15,275 nt of DNA from JBBDRV01 sp040905285 (GTDB lineage: Bacteria > Bacteroidota > Rhodothermia > Balneolales > Balneolaceae). This document shows positions 1 to 6,755 of this stretch, piece after piece (the first letter of the stretch is position 1; the number at the start of each line of letters is the position of its first letter). The DNA is taken from contig JBBDRV010000234.1 of the NCBI GenBank assembly GCA_040905285.1, forward strand, positions 1-15,275. Reading direction: 5' to 3'. The position numbers and the translations under genes are program-made. The notes under the pieces are model-generated. The model was given only the letters and a program-made list of their open reading frames with translations. It was not told the origin of the DNA and did no database searches.

Positions 1-310
1 AGCAACCAGCATGTAGCCTAAAGAGATAAAATACCGCCGGCGGAAAATTTCAGTCACGTTTTCGGTTCATTTGAATTCAGCGGGCCTGTCGGTTTACCAC
101 ATTGAATTCCCGGCCCGTCCGGACATTAATGAATTTTATACAAAGTCGGCACGTTTTCTGATTTCGGGAGCATTTCCTTTGTTGATTGAATTATATCTGA
201 TGATTAACCTTCACAGTACATCAGGATACTGATAGCGCAGCTCTGTAGAGTAAGTCCGACAGACTGCTTGCCTCTGTATATTTAAAAAGCGGCAAAGCCA
301 GGTTTCTGGT
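1..310. other. Non-coding or unrecognised left edge
   Basis: I see no supportable gene in this stretch. It holds a 10-base perfect palindrome (CCGCCGGCGG, 34-43). It also holds two partly similar segments that both begin TTGAATTC and continue into a GC-rich CGGGCC/CGGCCC stretch (71-92 and 102-122). No clear promoter or terminator could be assigned. Confidence 0.4.
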
Positions 311-515
311 ATGAAAAGACTGATTTTGACATGTTTGATTGCAGGTTTTCTGAGTTCCGGAGTTCATGGACAAGCGACCGACAAAAGAAAAAAGCAGAGA
401 ATATACAGATGAAACGATTTCCGAGAGAACTGATGCTGAAAAAGAGTTTTGAAAGGATGCGGAAATTCATGCCTCCTTTCACAGCTTATATAAAATCAAT
501 GGCCTATATCTCTAA
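311..515 (+). pseudogene. Broken gene for a small secreted protein
   Basis: An ATG at 311 opens a good Sec signal peptide: MKRL, then a hydrophobic run, then SSGVHGQ. The frame stops at 410-412. Shifting by one base in the A-rich tract around 383-394 continues into a sensible charged sequence (EYTDETISERTDAEKEF). A TGA at 450-452 interrupts it. The same frame then reads KDAEIHASFHSLYKINGLYL before TAA at 513-515. Together this would make a secreted protein of about 68 residues with one frameshift and one nonsense codon. I do not recognise the family. The 3' end overlaps the presumed start of the downstream propeller gene, so the two may once have been neighbours. The alternative is that the composition is coincidental and only a 33-codon ORF exists. 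Confidence 0.35.
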
Positions 516-1614
516 AAATAATTGTTTAAAAATTAAAAGATGCATGAGTGGCGTCTATCCGCTTTTGTGCCTTCATTTAATGATATCGTGTTCGGGCGAC
601 CAGGAGGTGAATTCATTTTCGTTTGATGAATATGAGATCAATGAAATATCCACGCTTTTCAGTGCTGAGAACTCCACAGAATTTCATTCACCTACCTCGA
701 TTCGAGCGATTGAGGGAGGCTTTCTTTTATTGGATAACAATCGTTTCATTAAGATGGATCACAATGGAAACAAGCTTTTTACTTTTGGTGGTGAGGGAAG
801 AGGTCCGGGTGAATATCAACAGGTAAGTGGTTTTTGGGAAATTGGTAACACCTTTCTGATTTATGATCGTCTCAGTGCTAAATTTATTCATTTTGACAAA
901 AAAGGCATTTGGATGAATGATACGAGCATCGATCATGAGATTATCCCGCTATTTCCTAGTTCCATAGTAGTTATTGATCGGTCTTTGTTCGCGATTGCAA
1001 CACGAGGAGATAACGGCTCTCTGGCAATGATCGTAAATCTGGAATCGGAACAGATAAAGTATATTGGAGAGGCATTGGGAGATTACATTCGTATGGATCC
1101 GCCACCCGATCCTTATGAAACACACAAAGCAGTTAATTCCAGAGTTATTCCCGAAGACTACAAAAACTCTGTCCTGCTGGACAGTAATGAAACGGGTTTG
1201 TTTATTTATCAACAAACAACAGCAATGTTGGAAAAATACTCCCATGATGGAGAACTGCTTTGGTCACGTAACTTGAAGTTTCCAATTCAAGAAGGTTTAT
1301 TCGATCACATGTTTGAGGTGAATGCAGACCGTTTAAATAGAGGGTCCCCTGTGAGTTATAACTATGGCTTTAACCATGCTATGGCGCTATCTGCAACTCC
1401 GGATGGGATTGCTGTTCTAATAAATAAAATCGAAAAGGATTCAGTTACTGTAGCATGGGTTTCAAATGACGGAGAGGATATATCACTTATCAATTTTAAA
1501 GGAATAAACCATTATACGAATAGGTTTGCTATCCCAACAAACATAGAGAAGCCATTCATTCTTTTTGTCAATTCTTTACAAGGAATTATCTACAAAGCGG
1601 ATTGGCCGTTGTGA
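499..1614 (+). CDS. Six-bladed beta-propeller lipoprotein
   Basis: Predicted 371-residue exported lipoprotein of the Bacteroidota-type six-bladed beta-propeller group (BF3164-like/NHL-like). The ligand or partner of this group is mostly unknown. From the ATG at 499 the N-terminus has a basic stretch (KNNCLKIKR), a short hydrophobic core and a lipobox-like LMISC with Cys at residue 31. The family signature GRGPGEY is at about residues 100-106, preceded by a blade repeat of the form 'IKMDHNGNKLFTFG'. Blade-like repeats follow to the end. The frame is open back to 331, but the upstream residues do not look like an export signal and overlap a broken gene, so I prefer 499. ATG 544 is another possibility, though it would lose the basic n-region. 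No clear ribosome-binding site decides it. The family is a confident call; the start is not. Confidence 0.8.
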   Translation: MAYISKNNCLKIKRCMSGVYPLLCLHLMISCSGDQEVNSFSFDEYEINEISTLFSAENSTEFHSPTSIRAIEGGFLLLDNNRFIKMDHNGNKLFTFGGEGRGPGEYQQVSGFWEIGNTFLIYDRLSAKFIHFDKKGIWMNDTSIDHEIIPLFPSSIVVIDRSLFAIATRGDNGSLAMIVNLESEQIKYIGEALGDYIRMDPPPDPYETHKAVNSRVIPEDYKNSVLLDSNETGLFIYQQTTAMLEKYSHDGELLWSRNLKFPIQEGLFDHMFEVNADRLNRGSPVSYNYGFNHAMALSATPDGIAVLINKIEKDSVTVAWVSNDGEDISLINFKGINHYTNRFAIPTNIEKPFILFVNSLQGIIYKADWPL

Positions 1615-1667
1615 GATGCCTCTTTTAAAAATTAGTTATTTATTAAAAAGCCAGTCTTTGCAGTTAT

Positions 1668-1813
1668 TGAACTTGACCCCTCCCTGTAATTCAGCCGGTT
1701 ATAAGTAGAGAATCGGGCCTGTTTTGCAGGTGACACTCAATGTACTCATCGGGTGTAAACCCTCCCAAAAAACTGTGGGGTCGATGCTTACAGGCGAAAA
1801 TAAATGCTGATTC
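1668..1813 (-). mobile_element. 3' remnant of an IS3-family insertion sequence
   Basis: On the minus strand, 1813 down to 1691 encodes the end of an IS3-family transposase. It reads ...KHRPHSFLGGFTPDEY... followed by about 17 residues and a TGA at 1691-1693. The RPHS-LGG-TPDEY block is the characteristic C-terminal tail of the IS3-type rve integrase core. Beyond the stop, TGAACTTGACCCCTCCCTG (1668-1686) may be the remaining terminal inverted repeat. Everything upstream of these ~40 codons, including the catalytic DDE residues, OrfA and the other end, is missing. The breakpoint lies within a few bases of the stop codon of the propeller gene at 1815. It is therefore a dead fragment marking past insertion and deletion. 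The coding match is firm; the repeat end is inferred. Confidence 0.85.
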
Positions 1814-1814
1814 A

Positions 1815-3011
1815 TTAAATATTCACCTCCTTTATACGAAATCTCATCAATATCTGTAAATCCATCTCATTTAGTATCTGGGCATAGACGTAGCCATCTT
1901 TTATAACTTCAATGGACCCATTTTGGGGCCAAATGAATTTTGCGATTAGTTCTCCGTCATTTTTTAGAACCCACCATTCCAACTCATCAATCTCCTGCGT
2001 AAACGTTGACACCCACAGACGCCCTTCATCATCAGCTATCATTGAATTCAGCGCGGGCCAGGTTGTGGGTAATTCTGCATGTTCAACAATTCTTTTATTA
2101 TAATCAGATATATCATGATTATTTAATATCTCATTAAGATCTAAATATTTATTTTTTATTTCATAATAAAATGAATACATATAATTCCCATCCAGGTCAT
2201 GTGCTTTAATCAGAAAATTTTTGGACCAGGATGTAAATATATAATTTTCATCTGAAATTGTCATGATTGATTTTGGTAAAAAAGGAAAAGGTTTTCCAGT
2301 AGAAGTCACTCTACCATTAATAGTAGCATGTAACAAATTTCTTTGTCTTTTTCTTAAAATAGTTTTTGGAATTAACTCTCCTTGCCTATCTATTGCGTAG
2401 TATTCGCTATATAGTGTTTCTTCTAAATTATATCGATGATGGTGTGGATCTACATATTTTGTTTGATCAAATATAGCTAAATAACTTTCATCATTTTTTA
2501 CATAAATTTTGCGCGGCATAATGCTTGGAAGTACTTCATGATAATTATATAATAAACTATTTAAATTTAATGAATTTATTAATGACAATGATTTTAATGA
2601 AAAAATATTCATCCGCATTTGAAGAACATCATAAGCATACAGCTTATCATTTTTTATCGATAGTTGCGGAGGAAAATTAAATTCCCCTGGGCCTGACCCC
2701 CGTCTTCCTACACTTTTGTGAAAGCTACCGTCAGGATTATATATATGTATTTTAATCTGATCTGTATCTGCAATAAAAACTCTGCCTTTGTTATCCACGG
2801 CTACAGAGCTAAATGACCCAATAATCTCATCATTTGAATCATTATAATTTAGATCTTGAACCAACTCAATTTTTGAGGAAGGCTCTGCATTATCAGAATA
2901 AATAGTAATATTTTTTAAATTGTCAAATTTTAATCCAGGGTCATCATAGTTTGTGCATTTATTTGTAATAATAGAAAGCAATAAAATAATAATTAATTGT
3001 ACTTTCATCAT
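1815..3011 (-). CDS. AT-rich six-bladed beta-propeller protein
   Basis: Predicted 398-residue exported propeller protein, related in layout to the plus-strand gene at 499-1614. The N-terminus MMKVQLIIILLLSIITNKC is a Sec-type signal. The Cys at residue 19 could be lipidated, but the Lys before it makes a poor lipobox. A blade of the form 'VAVDNKGRVFIADTDQIKIHIYNPDG' at about residues 70-95 leads into the signature GSGPGEF at 105-111. Length fits the family. The gene is markedly AT-rich, with many TTA, ATA and AAT codons, unlike the efflux operon to the right, which suggests foreign origin. It ends at the breakpoint of an IS3 remnant. A possible Cys-rich peptide ORF and a hairpin lie immediately upstream. 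Such propellers often sit beside small secreted peptides in Bacteroidota. The exact function is unknown. Confidence 0.85.
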   Translation of the reverse strand: MMKVQLIIILLLSIITNKCTNYDDPGLKFDNLKNITIYSDNAEPSSKIELVQDLNYNDSNDEIIGSFSSVAVDNKGRVFIADTDQIKIHIYNPDGSFHKSVGRRGSGPGEFNFPPQLSIKNDKLYAYDVLQMRMNIFSLKSLSLINSLNLNSLLYNYHEVLPSIMPRKIYVKNDESYLAIFDQTKYVDPHHHRYNLEETLYSEYYAIDRQGELIPKTILRKRQRNLLHATINGRVTSTGKPFPFLPKSIMTISDENYIFTSWSKNFLIKAHDLDGNYMYSFYYEIKNKYLDLNEILNNHDISDYNKRIVEHAELPTTWPALNSMIADDEGRLWVSTFTQEIDELEWWVLKNDGELIAKFIWPQNGSIEVIKDGYVYAQILNEMDLQILMRFRIKEVNI

Positions 3012-3022
3012 GATATTATCTT

Positions 3023-3039
3023 GCAGATTTGCAATCTGC
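3023..3039. repeat. Perfect 7-bp hairpin upstream of propeller gene
   Basis: GCAGATT-TGC-AATCTGC is a perfect 7-bp stem with a 3-base loop. It lies 12 bases before the minus-strand propeller start and 17 bases after the stop of the small Cys-rich ORF. Read on the plus strand it is followed by a T-run (3045-3051), resembling a weak intrinsic terminator. Read on the minus strand it would sit in the leader of the propeller mRNA, where it could affect initiation or processing. The direction of action is unknown. Confidence 0.5.
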
Positions 3040-3056
3040 GGGATATTTTTTGAGTG

Positions 3057-3158
3057 TTAACAACAATCACATTCGCCCCAACTTCCACCACTTGGACAAT
3101 GAGCATTCGGATCAGCCCCCATCAGTGAGTCGAATTGATTTCCGAGAACAGCCAGCAT
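3057..3158 (-). CDS. Possible 33-residue Cys-rich peptide
   Basis: A short minus-strand ORF from ATG 3158 gives a 33-residue peptide. It begins MLAVLGNQFDSLMGADPN and ends HCPSGGSWGECDCC. Four cysteines lie in the last 15 residues, spaced among Gly and Ser. That pattern is like the C-terminal cores of small secreted or modified peptides in Bacteroidota, such as the NVEALT-type peptides encoded next to propeller lipoproteins. No NVEALT motif is present and I make no homology claim. The frame is open a few codons upstream of the ATG (to a TAG) without a leader, so this could be the surviving tail of a longer precursor. It sits 45 bases upstream of the propeller gene on the same strand. No ribosome-binding site is obvious. 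Confidence 0.35.
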   Translation of the reverse strand: MLAVLGNQFDSLMGADPNAHCPSGGSWGECDCC

Positions 3159-3234
3159 TAAATAGCCTAGATCGTAAGGTACATGCTATTCTCATGGCGG
3201 AAAACTTATTTAACAGAGAGGTACTTACGGAGCG

Positions 3235-3483
3235 TTAGACCCATTTTATGAAGATTATTTCTTGTTTGAATGCGCAAATAATAGAAATAATCCAAATTGA
3301 TCCGTGGAATAATGGAACTATCCAGTCTATCGAAAATCCTAAAATATTAAAAGACATGAATACATAATTCAAAAAAAGAAAACATGAAATATATAATATT
3401 ATGTATAGAATGGATATGGATAACAAAAAATATAAAATTGCCATTCTAAATGACTTTCCTTGTCTGGGATCATTGTTTATCAT
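3235..3483 (-). CDS. Small hydrophobic membrane protein, unknown
   Basis: An 82-residue ORF with a polar N-terminus (MINNDPRQGKSF) followed by strongly hydrophobic segments at roughly residues 14-40 and 44-71. It ends in a short basic tail (FIKWV). Two or three membrane helices are likely. The ATG directly abuts the TAA of an upstream coding fragment (TAAATG, 3486-3481), an arrangement typical of translationally coupled operon genes. That supports it being a real, if orphaned, gene. I recognise no family. Base composition is very AT-rich like the neighbouring propeller gene. AT-rich DNA easily makes hydrophobic open frames, so a chance ORF remains possible. Confidence 0.45.
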   Translation of the reverse strand: MINNDPRQGKSFRMAILYFLLSISILYIILYISCFLFLNYVFMSFNILGFSIDWIVPLFHGSIWIISIICAFKQEIIFIKWV

Positions 3484-3603
3484 TTAGTCTATACTTTTCA
3501 TTGAAAATATAAGTGGCAACGGCATATCATTATTAAGCCAGCGCAAAATGTTTTCGTAGCCTACGAGTCTAATGATTTGTTCTTCATCTAAGTAGTCCAG
3601 CTC
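3484..3603 (-). pseudogene. 3' coding fragment, unknown protein
   Basis: Minus-strand frame without a start codon, preceded by an in-frame TAA at 3604-3606. It reads ELDYLDEEQIIRLVGYENI, continues LRWLNND and ends at the TAA at 3484-3486, for 39 residues. The well-mixed acidic and hydrophobic sequence looks like a true protein terminus, and the stop touches the ATG of the membrane protein at 3483. A one-base shift at the AAG around 3604 would extend the frame upstream (..KFTK-ELDYLDEEQ), suggesting a frameshift. I do not recognise the protein. Confidence 0.4.
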
Positions 3604-3656
3604 TTAGTGAATTTATTTTTGATGATTTAATACATTGAAACTGCGTTTGGTAATAA

Positions 3657-3824
3657 CTATTTGCGGAACCATTTCTGTGTCTGAAAATCATTGTAAATAT
3701 ATTTGAGAAAACCAAGGTTAGACCATGAATTACCAACAATATATTCATCAAAATTTACAAATTTAAATATGTGATCAATAACATTAGGGTTTAAGTCATT
3801 TGATACAATGAAGCAGGGCCGTTC
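3657..3824 (-). pseudogene. C-terminal coding fragment, unknown protein
   Basis: Minus-strand frame of 55 residues bounded by TAA upstream (3825-3827) and TAG (3657-3659), with no start codon. It begins ERPCFIVSNDLNPNVIDHIF and contains DEYIVGNSWSNLGFLKYI before ending QTQKWFRK. This has the look of a globular enzyme's C-terminal region rather than chance translation. The spacing of 'FIVSND' and 'VGNSWSNLGF' is vaguely like nucleotide-sugar-dependent transferases, but I would not assign a family. It continues past the TAG as LLPNAVSMY before another stop. It is probably a relic of a larger gene lost when the RES toxin region was joined at about 3825-3866. Confidence 0.4.
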
Positions 3825-3866
3825 TTACATCCGGACAGATGAGCGAAGGACTGGGCGGTTTTGGTT

Positions 3867-4352
3867 TCATTTTCCTGCATGCGGGCCCATTGTTAGTCTT
3901 TCATCATAAGGCAGTTTCTCCGGACTTGAACTGCGGATCTTTTCAAAATCACGGTGTGAAGGATTGATAATGTAATTATGCTCGGCGGGTACGATGACAC
4001 TGGGCACTTTGATTACTGCGGATGACTGGCTGACAAGCCACTCGTCGCCGAATTTTTGAGAAGCGCTCCCGTAAGGGACCGCATCCCAGCCGGCAGGCAA
4101 GCTGTCCGAATCATGTTCTGAAATCAATTCACGGGGAATAGCCGCATACAAGACAACACAGGAAGAAAAATAGCTGCGGTCATTCGTCTGAACCAGCATG
4201 TCCAGTAAAGAAAGAGACAGACTTCCGGAGGTATAAATGGCCGGTTTTTCTGAGCTGTTAAAACGGCCTCCGTACAACCTGGCCCCTTTCCCGGTAAATG
4301 CTTCACCCGAATAATCTTTGTGACAAATACGGCAGGTCCGGATCATATTCAT
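3867..4352 (-). CDS. RES-domain toxin of Xre/RES toxin-antitoxin pair
   Basis: A 161-residue RES-domain protein. The family depletes cellular NAD+ when freed from its Xre-type antitoxin (established for Xre/RES, ParST and MbcTA systems). It covers essentially the whole domain. The conserved block is GARLYGGRFN...PAIYTS (residues 23-42), with the expected Arg30 and Tyr40. The C-terminal block is VPSVIVPAEHNYIINPSH (about 116-133), with the conserved Ser and Asn. At the position of the catalytic Glu, 11 residues after Tyr40, this protein has Asp51 (SLLDMLV instead of the usual LEVLV pattern). That may reduce activity. The start is ATG 4352, five bases after the antitoxin stop, with an AGGA ribosome-binding site overlapping that stop. 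Translation is likely coupled to the antitoxin. Confidence 0.92.
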   Translation of the reverse strand: MNMIRTCRICHKDYSGEAFTGKGARLYGGRFNSSEKPAIYTSGSLSLSLLDMLVQTNDRSYFSSCVVLYAAIPRELISEHDSDSLPAGWDAVPYGSASQKFGDEWLVSQSSAVIKVPSVIVPAEHNYIINPSHRDFEKIRSSSPEKLPYDERLTMGPHAGK

Positions 4353-4357
4353 ACATC

Positions 4358-4810
4358 CTAAGCCGTAATCCCGTGCCTGATCTGGCCGAGGGTTCGCTCC
4401 ACAAGCCGAGCACCCGGCTCGGTTTTTACCAGCTCGACAGGTTTTTGATTATCCAGCGTATAGTTCGGCTGTTTGAACCATGTTGCACTTCTGTCCATTG
4501 TTCCGAGAATCTCAATGGCCAGATCCGTAAGACGGACAATCCGGTAACTTCGTTCCGATTCATCGGGAGGCAGCTTTTCCTCTTTTTTACGGCGGTCCAG
4601 TGTTCTGGGAGATATCATAAGAATATCAGCCAGCTCCCGGTTGGACAGCAACAGTCGCCTCCGGATGGTATTCAGCACATCTGTGGAAAGACCGTAACTG
4701 ATTTTTGAAGCTGCCTCCGGCAGATCCCAGGCGATGTAAGGCTCATTTATAATATTCCTGTCTTTAGCCTCAGGTGATTTATAATTGTAACGGGAATTCT
4801 TTTTAGTCAT
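4358..4810 (-). CDS. Xre/MbcA/ParS-type antitoxin
   Basis: Antitoxin partner of the RES toxin and probable autorepressor of the operon. From ATG 4810 it is 150 residues. A basic Lys-rich start leads to an N-terminal helical region with an Xre-like HTH (LSNRELADILMISPRTLDRR, about residues 56-75). The C-terminal toxin-binding domain (DUF2384) has the usual features: an 'AIEILG' helix, 'WFKQPNYTLDNQKPVELV', a 'TEPGARLV' turn and a final 'LGQIRHGI'. A longer frame exists back to a TTG at 4870, with an ATG at 4852 that overlaps the upstream gene's end. I chose 4810 because of an AGG eight bases upstream (AAAGGCACAAAAATG) and the KKNS-type start. The gene runs directly into the toxin with a five-base gap. 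Confidence 0.92.
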   Translation of the reverse strand: MTKKNSRYNYKSPEAKDRNIINEPYIAWDLPEAASKISYGLSTDVLNTIRRRLLLSNRELADILMISPRTLDRRKKEEKLPPDESERSYRIVRLTDLAIEILGTMDRSATWFKQPNYTLDNQKPVELVKTEPGARLVERTLGQIRHGITA

Positions 4811-4844
4811 TTTTGTGCCTTTTGACGTATAAGTTCCCGCCAAA

Positions 4845-5138
4845 TTACGCATATTGGAAATTTGATTCAAGAGTAAATTTGATATGCTGTTTATTGGCTA
4901 CAGCTATAAACTTAACGCCTGGAACTACCAGCATTCCAGCGTAAAATCCGCCCATACGCCCAATCAACAAAACAGGGTCTGTGTTGATTACCGACTCTGA
5001 AATCAAACAAGCCAACTCATCACCATTGGCATCAAGAAGCACAGTATGACTTCTGCCTGACCGGCCGAAATCAAATTGCTTGTCTCCATATTGATCAAAA
5101 ACGCTGAAAAGAGTTTTGGATCTATTGACGGGGATCAT
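4845..5138 (-). CDS. Hypothetical protein upstream of Xre/RES pair
   Basis: A 97-residue ORF beginning MIPVNRSKTLFSVFDQYGDK. I do not recognise it securely. The sequence has beta-strand-like repeats of the form 'FSVFDQYGDKQFDFGRSGRS' and 'VLLDANGDELACL'. These are loosely reminiscent of LURP-one/scramblase-like domains in which short strands end in D-x-x-G turns. The C-terminal half is hydrophobic and Gly-rich (LLIGRMGGFYAGMLVVPG), with no signal peptide. It ends 34 bases before the preferred antitoxin start, on the same strand, so it could be the first gene of the operon or an unrelated neighbour. It is divergent from the TPR gene, with only 37 bases between the two starts. It may be a fragment. 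Confidence 0.5.
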   Translation of the reverse strand: MIPVNRSKTLFSVFDQYGDKQFDFGRSGRSHTVLLDANGDELACLISESVINTDPVLLIGRMGGFYAGMLVVPGVKFIAVANKQHIKFTLESNFQYA

Positions 5139-5175
5139 GTATACTGCCCGTGAAACCCACTGAAAACCAACTGTT

Positions 5176-6747
5176 ATGACTCATATGAAAGTCTGTCTGA
5201 TGAGTTGCCTGCCCGTTTCCCGCTGTTTCTTCCTTTTTATTCTCCTGTTTACGGCCTCCGAGACCTTCTCCCAGGAGCGCATGCCACTTTACAGTGACAT
5301 TCTTGGGGATTTTGAAAGAACCATAACCACGTCCAGTGAAGAGGCACAGGCCTACTTTAACCAGGGCATGCGGCTGAGATACAGTTTTGCCGGCGTGGAT
5401 GCCGCCGAATCTTTCAGGGAAGCACAACGTCTGGATCCGGAATGCGCAATGTGCTATTGGGGCGAGTCCTGGGCACTGGGTCCGTTTCTGAACGATCCGG
5501 GAGGAAGAGCCGGACAGGCAGATGAATCCAACCGGAAAGCCCGGCGGCTTGCAGAGGACAATGCCACACCGGTCGAACGCGCCCTCATTGAAGCCACAAC
5601 CCACCGCTACAGCGGAGAGGCTGTGCATAGCGAAGAATACGCAGAAGCCATGCGTATGGTTTATGAGAACTTTCCGGACGATCCTGACGTGGGTACGCTC
5701 TATGGAGAGGCGCTTTTCCTGCTCGAACCCCGGCGGGGTTCACGCGATATCAACGACCCTGCCGTCCGGCGGATCCACCGGGTGTTTGAAAGCGTTCTGG
5801 AAGATGATATCCGCCATCCAGGTGCCTGCCACCTGTATGTGCACGCCACCGAGTCTACGAGCCGGCCTGAAAAAGCCTCTGCATGTGCCGAACATCTGGC
5901 TGATTCGGTCCCGGGTGTAAGTCACATGAATCATATGCCTGCACATACGTGGAGCCAGACAGGCCGCTGGGGAGATGCCGTAAGAGTGAGTATTCAGTCG
6001 GTGGAAACCGACCGGAAAGCAGAGGATGATGAAGGCTTTGCGATCTATCCGACCCATAACCTCCATATGCTGGCTATTGTGGCTTCCATGGACGGACAGA
6101 GTGCCGTAGCTATACAGGCCGGTGAGGACTATGCCGGGGTGTTCGGAAACAACATGTACCATGTTCTGACACTTCTGCGATTCGGCCGGTTCGATGAAAT
6201 CCTGACCGTCACTGACAGGCCGGACTATGAACTCGGCGCAGCTGTATGGGATTTTGCCCAGGGGTACGCCAGTCTTCGACAGGGCGACTCGGATTCCGCA
6301 CGGAGGTACCTGGAACAGGTAAGGGAGTCGGCCGCCTCATCCGGCGATGGCGACAAGTTTCGGGTGCATTCGGTGGAGGATCTGCTCGGCATACTCGGGA
6401 ATATCCTGGAGGGTGAAATCCTGGGGGACGATGGCAGCACGGAGGCAGCTATCAAGGCTTTCACCCGTGCCGCATCCATTGAGGATGGGCTGATGTGGGA
6501 TGAGCCCGAGCCCCTGCCCTTCGCATCCCGTCACTGGCTGGGTGCGGCCCTGCTGGAGGATGGACAGTATGAAGAGGCCGAACGGGTTTACCTGCAGGAA
6601 CTCACCCATCATCCGGACAACGGCTGGTCCCTCCTCGGACTGAAACAGGCTCTGGAGGCACAGGGGAAACCGGTGTCGGAGATCAGTGAAGCCTTCGAGA
6701 CCAGCTGGACACGGGCAGATACCAGTATCCGATCATCCAGGTTCTGA
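5176..6747 (+). CDS. Secreted tetratricopeptide-repeat protein
   Basis: A 523-residue exported TPR protein. The N-terminus (MKVCLMSC...RCFFLFILLFTASETFSQ) is a Sec signal peptide cleaved near residue 33. Starts at 5176 or 5185 are equally possible; 5185 gives a more typical MK start. The body matches a widespread family of ~500-residue TPR proteins of unknown role, with recognisable conserved blocks. 'YFNQGMRLRYSFAGVDAAESFREAQRLDPECAMCYWG' lies at about residues 60-97. 'CHLYVHATE' and 'HMNHMPAHTWSQTGRWGDAV' lie in the middle. Two late TPRs end the protein ('ALLEDGQYEEAERVYLQEL'). The His-rich 'HMPAH' motif is characteristic of this family. It probably acts as a periplasmic or outer-membrane-associated scaffold; the substrate is unknown. 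It converges on the adaptor gene, with only eight bases between stops. Confidence 0.85.
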   Translation: MTHMKVCLMSCLPVSRCFFLFILLFTASETFSQERMPLYSDILGDFERTITTSSEEAQAYFNQGMRLRYSFAGVDAAESFREAQRLDPECAMCYWGESWALGPFLNDPGGRAGQADESNRKARRLAEDNATPVERALIEATTHRYSGEAVHSEEYAEAMRMVYENFPDDPDVGTLYGEALFLLEPRRGSRDINDPAVRRIHRVFESVLEDDIRHPGACHLYVHATESTSRPEKASACAEHLADSVPGVSHMNHMPAHTWSQTGRWGDAVRVSIQSVETDRKAEDDEGFAIYPTHNLHMLAIVASMDGQSAVAIQAGEDYAGVFGNNMYHVLTLLRFGRFDEILTVTDRPDYELGAAVWDFAQGYASLRQGDSDSARRYLEQVRESAASSGDGDKFRVHSVEDLLGILGNILEGEILGDDGSTEAAIKAFTRAASIEDGLMWDEPEPLPFASRHWLGAALLEDGQYEEAERVYLQELTHHPDNGWSLLGLKQALEAQGKPVSEISEAFETSWTRADTSIRSSRF

Positions 6748-6755
6748 ATCAACCC

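Noticed and set aside
34..43. CCGCCGGCGG palindrome as a terminator or operator
   Set aside because: No loop and no T-run, and nothing nearby to regulate; palindromes of this size are common in GC-rich patches.
331..498. N-terminal extension of the first propeller gene
   Set aside because: Basic, non-export-like residues that overlap a broken gene; a signal peptide begins only near 499.
3029..3238. 69-residue plus-strand ORF
   Set aside because: TTG start in the hairpin, antisense to the better-supported Cys-rich peptide; no protein-like pattern.
4298..4708. 136-residue plus-strand ORF
   Set aside because: Antisense shadow of the Xre/RES pair, which has clear family motifs.
5122..5628. 168-residue minus-strand ORF
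   Set aside because: Shadow of the TPR gene; its apparent overlap with the 97-residue ORF is a frame coincidence.
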